Shown here: positions 9,754 through 11,120 of the stretch, one piece after another
How positions within the stretch are numbered: the stretch's first letter is position 1
Layout: every line of letters begins with the position of its first letter
From: Saccoglossus kowalevskii
Lineage: Eukaryota > Hemichordata > Enteropneusta > Harrimaniidae
DNA: 11,120 nt
Assembly (NCBI RefSeq): GCF_000003605.2
Contig: NW_003154156.1
Coordinates: 1-11,120, forward strand
Direction: 5' to 3'
The notes under the pieces: model-generated
Database searches by the model: none
Seen by the model: the letters and a program-made list of their open reading frames with translations, nothing else
What the model was told of the DNA's origin: nothing
Position numbers and translations under genes: made by a program

Positions 9754-11104
9754 TAATTCAGTATGTTTGGCATGTACAACTAGATACTGTATTCTCCAGG
9801 TAATTCAGTGTGTTTGGCATGTACAACTAGATACTGTATTCTCCAGGTAATTCAGTGTGTTTGGCATGTACAACTAGATATTGTATTCTCCAGGTAATTC
9901 TGTGTGTTTGGCATTACAACTAGATATTGTATTCTCCAGGTAATTCAGTATGTTTGGCATGTACAACTAGATACTGTATTCTCCAGGTAATTCAGTGTGT
10001 TTGGCATGTACAACTAGATACTGTATTCTCCAGGTAATTCAGTGTGTTTGGCATGTACAACTAGATATTGTATTCTCCAGGTAATTCTGTGTGTTTGGCA
10101 TTACAACTAGATATTGTATTCTCCAGGTAATTCAGTATGTTTGGCATTACAACTAGATATTATATTCTCCAGGTAATTCAGTGTGTTTGGCATGTACAAC
10201 TAGATATTCTATTCTCCAGGTAATTCAGTGTGTTTGGCATTACAACTAGATATTGTATTCTCCAGGTAATTCAGTGTGTTTGGCATTACAACTAGATAAT
10301 GTATTCTCCAGGTAATTCAGTATGTTTGGCATCACAACTAGATATTGTATTCTCCAGGTAATTCAGTGTGTTTGGCATTACAACTAGATATTGTTTTCTC
10401 CAGGTAATTCAGTGTGTTTGGCATTACAACTAGATATTGTATTCTCCAGGTAATTCAGAATGTTTGGCATGTACAACTAGATATTGTATTCTCGAGGTAA
10501 TTCAGTGTGTTTGGCATGTACAACTAGATATTGTATTCTCCAGGTAATTCAGTGTGTTTGGTATGTACAACTAGATATTGTATTCTCCAGGTAATTCAGT
10601 ATGTTTGGCATGTACAACTAGATATTGTATTCTCCAGGTAATTCAGTATGTTTGGCATGTACAACTAGATACTGTATTCTCCAGGTAATTCAGTGTGTTT
10701 GGCATGTACAACTAGATACTGTATTCTCCAGGTAATTCAGTGTGTTTGGCATGTACAACTAGATATTGTATTCTCCAGGTAATTCTGTGTGTTTGGCATT
10801 ACAACTAGATATTGTATTCTCCAGGTAATTCAGTGTGTTTGGCATGTACAACTAGATATTGTATTCTCCAGGTAATTCAGTATGTTTGGCATTACAACTA
10901 GATATTATATTCTCCAGGTAATTCAGTGTGTTTGGCATGTACAACTAGATATTCTATTCTCCAGGTAATTCAGTGTGTTTGGCATCACAACTAGATATTG
11001 TATTCTCCAGGTAATTCAGTGTGTTTGGCATTACATCTAGATATTGTATTCTCCAGGTCATTCAGTGTGTTTGGCATGTACAACTAGATATTGTATTCTC
11101 CAGG
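9754..11104. repeat. Higher-order block C (29 monomers)
   Basis: It contains two tetrads (9754-9940, 9941-10127), the TATTATAT/TATTCTAT pair (10128-10220), plain and GATAATG 46-mers, CATCACAAC, TGTTTTCT and plain 46-mers, a CAGAATG 47-mer ending CTCGAGG (10451-10497), a 47-mer, a GGTAT 47-mer, a GTATG 47-mer, a tetrad (10639-10825), a 47-mer, a second TATTATAT/TATTCTAT pair (10873-10965), a CATCACAAC 46-mer and an ACATCTAG/TCATT pair (11012-11104). The part 9941-11104 matches 1406-2522 in order, longer by exactly one 47-bp monomer (1164 against 1117 bp). Confidence 0.9.
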
Positions 11105-11120
11105 TAATTCAGTGTGTTGA
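11105..11120. repeat. Partial last monomer with divergent end
   Basis: The first 14 bases match a normal GTGTG monomer, but the last two are GA where every other copy continues TTTGG or a close variant. This could be the start of flanking DNA, a point variant, or an end-of-sequence error. Two bases are too few to decide. Confidence 0.6.

Larger units (their letters stand above)
1..11120. repeat. 46/47-bp tandem repeat array (satellite or large minisatellite)
   Basis: The window consists only of head-to-tail copies of one unit. With each monomer starting at TAATTCAG and ending at CTCCAGG, I count 238 full copies (148 of 47 bp, 87 of 46 bp, two of 48 bp, one of 50 bp) and a 16-base partial copy. 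A typical 47-bp monomer is 234-280 and a typical 46-bp one is 1127-1172. Recurrent variable sites are TAATT/TAAGT/TCATT at the start, CAG/CTG, GTATG/GTGTG, GGCAT/GGTAT, GTACAAC/TACAAC/CACAAC, GATATTG/GATACTG/GATAATG and TATTCTCC/TATTTTCC. Neither edge shows clear flanking DNA, so the array probably extends beyond the window. No promoter, polyadenylation signal, transposon terminus or spacer was seen. It could be a heterochromatic satellite, a subtelomeric array or an intronic VNTR; the sequence does not decide which. Confidence 0.98.

Noticed and set aside
1-11120. CRISPR array
   Set aside because: Copies abut directly with no variable spacers; variation is by point changes spread over the unit, and there is no leader or cas gene.
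1-11120. Centromere protein B box or known telomere repeat in the unit
   Set aside because: The unit has no CpG and no match to the core of the CENP-B box, and it is not a telomere-type short repeat. Centromeric function can be neither supported nor excluded.
1-11120. TTGGCA as a nuclear factor I half-site array
   Set aside because: A 6-base half-site in each unit is expected often by chance, and the paired inverted half-site GCCAA is absent from the unit on the same strand at the proper spacing.
1-11120. Transposon or retroelement content
   Set aside because: No terminal repeats, target-site duplications, poly-A tracts or coding remnants; all bases belong to the repeat unit.
1-11120. Species or family assignment of the satellite
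   Set aside because: I do not recognise the unit with confidence, and the window has no flanking gene. A search against repeat libraries would decide this.

Overview
The whole 11,120-base window is one uninterrupted tandem repeat array (a minisatellite/satellite). I see no gene, RNA gene, mobile element, CRISPR array or unique-sequence interval. I parsed it by eye into 238 complete head-to-tail monomers plus a 16-base partial copy at the right edge: 148 monomers of 47 bp, 87 of 46 bp, two of 48 bp and one of 50 bp. These lengths sum exactly to 11,104, the end of the last complete copy. The two main lengths differ by one G: the 47-bp form reads CATGTACAAC where the 46-bp form reads CATTACAAC or CATCACAAC. 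The monomer is about 36% GC, T-rich on the given strand and free of CpG in its consensus form. A long, homogenised array with no open reading frame and no spacers points to a eukaryotic nuclear genome (heterochromatic satellite or large VNTR). I cannot name the species or chromosome position from the sequence.

Layout: 1-92 two 46-bp copies; 93-985 a run of nineteen 47-bp copies containing a duplicated trimer (328-609); 986-1218 a mixed stretch; 1219-2290 higher-order block A; 2291-3033 a block marked by linked variant pairs; 3034-4151 higher-order block B; 4152-4987 a variant of the linked-pair block; 4988-6904 an irregular, more diverged zone; 6905-7466 a 281-bp hexamer duplicated in tandem; 7467-8261 another copy of the linked-pair block; 8262-9753 a 746-bp, 16-monomer segment duplicated in tandem with one visible difference; 9754-11104 higher-order block C, a near copy of block A; 11105-11120 a partial monomer.

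The interest lies in the array's internal history. Private variants of single monomers recur in the same order at distant places, so segments from 93 bp to more than 1 kb have been copied within the array. A recurrent 187-bp tetrad (11 copies) is the commonest such module. Each monomer also carries a TTCTCCAG/GTAATT junction that looks like a 3' splice site fused directly to a 5' splice site, the arrangement of a recursive splice site. This is a resemblance only, inherited from one ancestral unit, but it can be tested if the array is transcribed on this strand.
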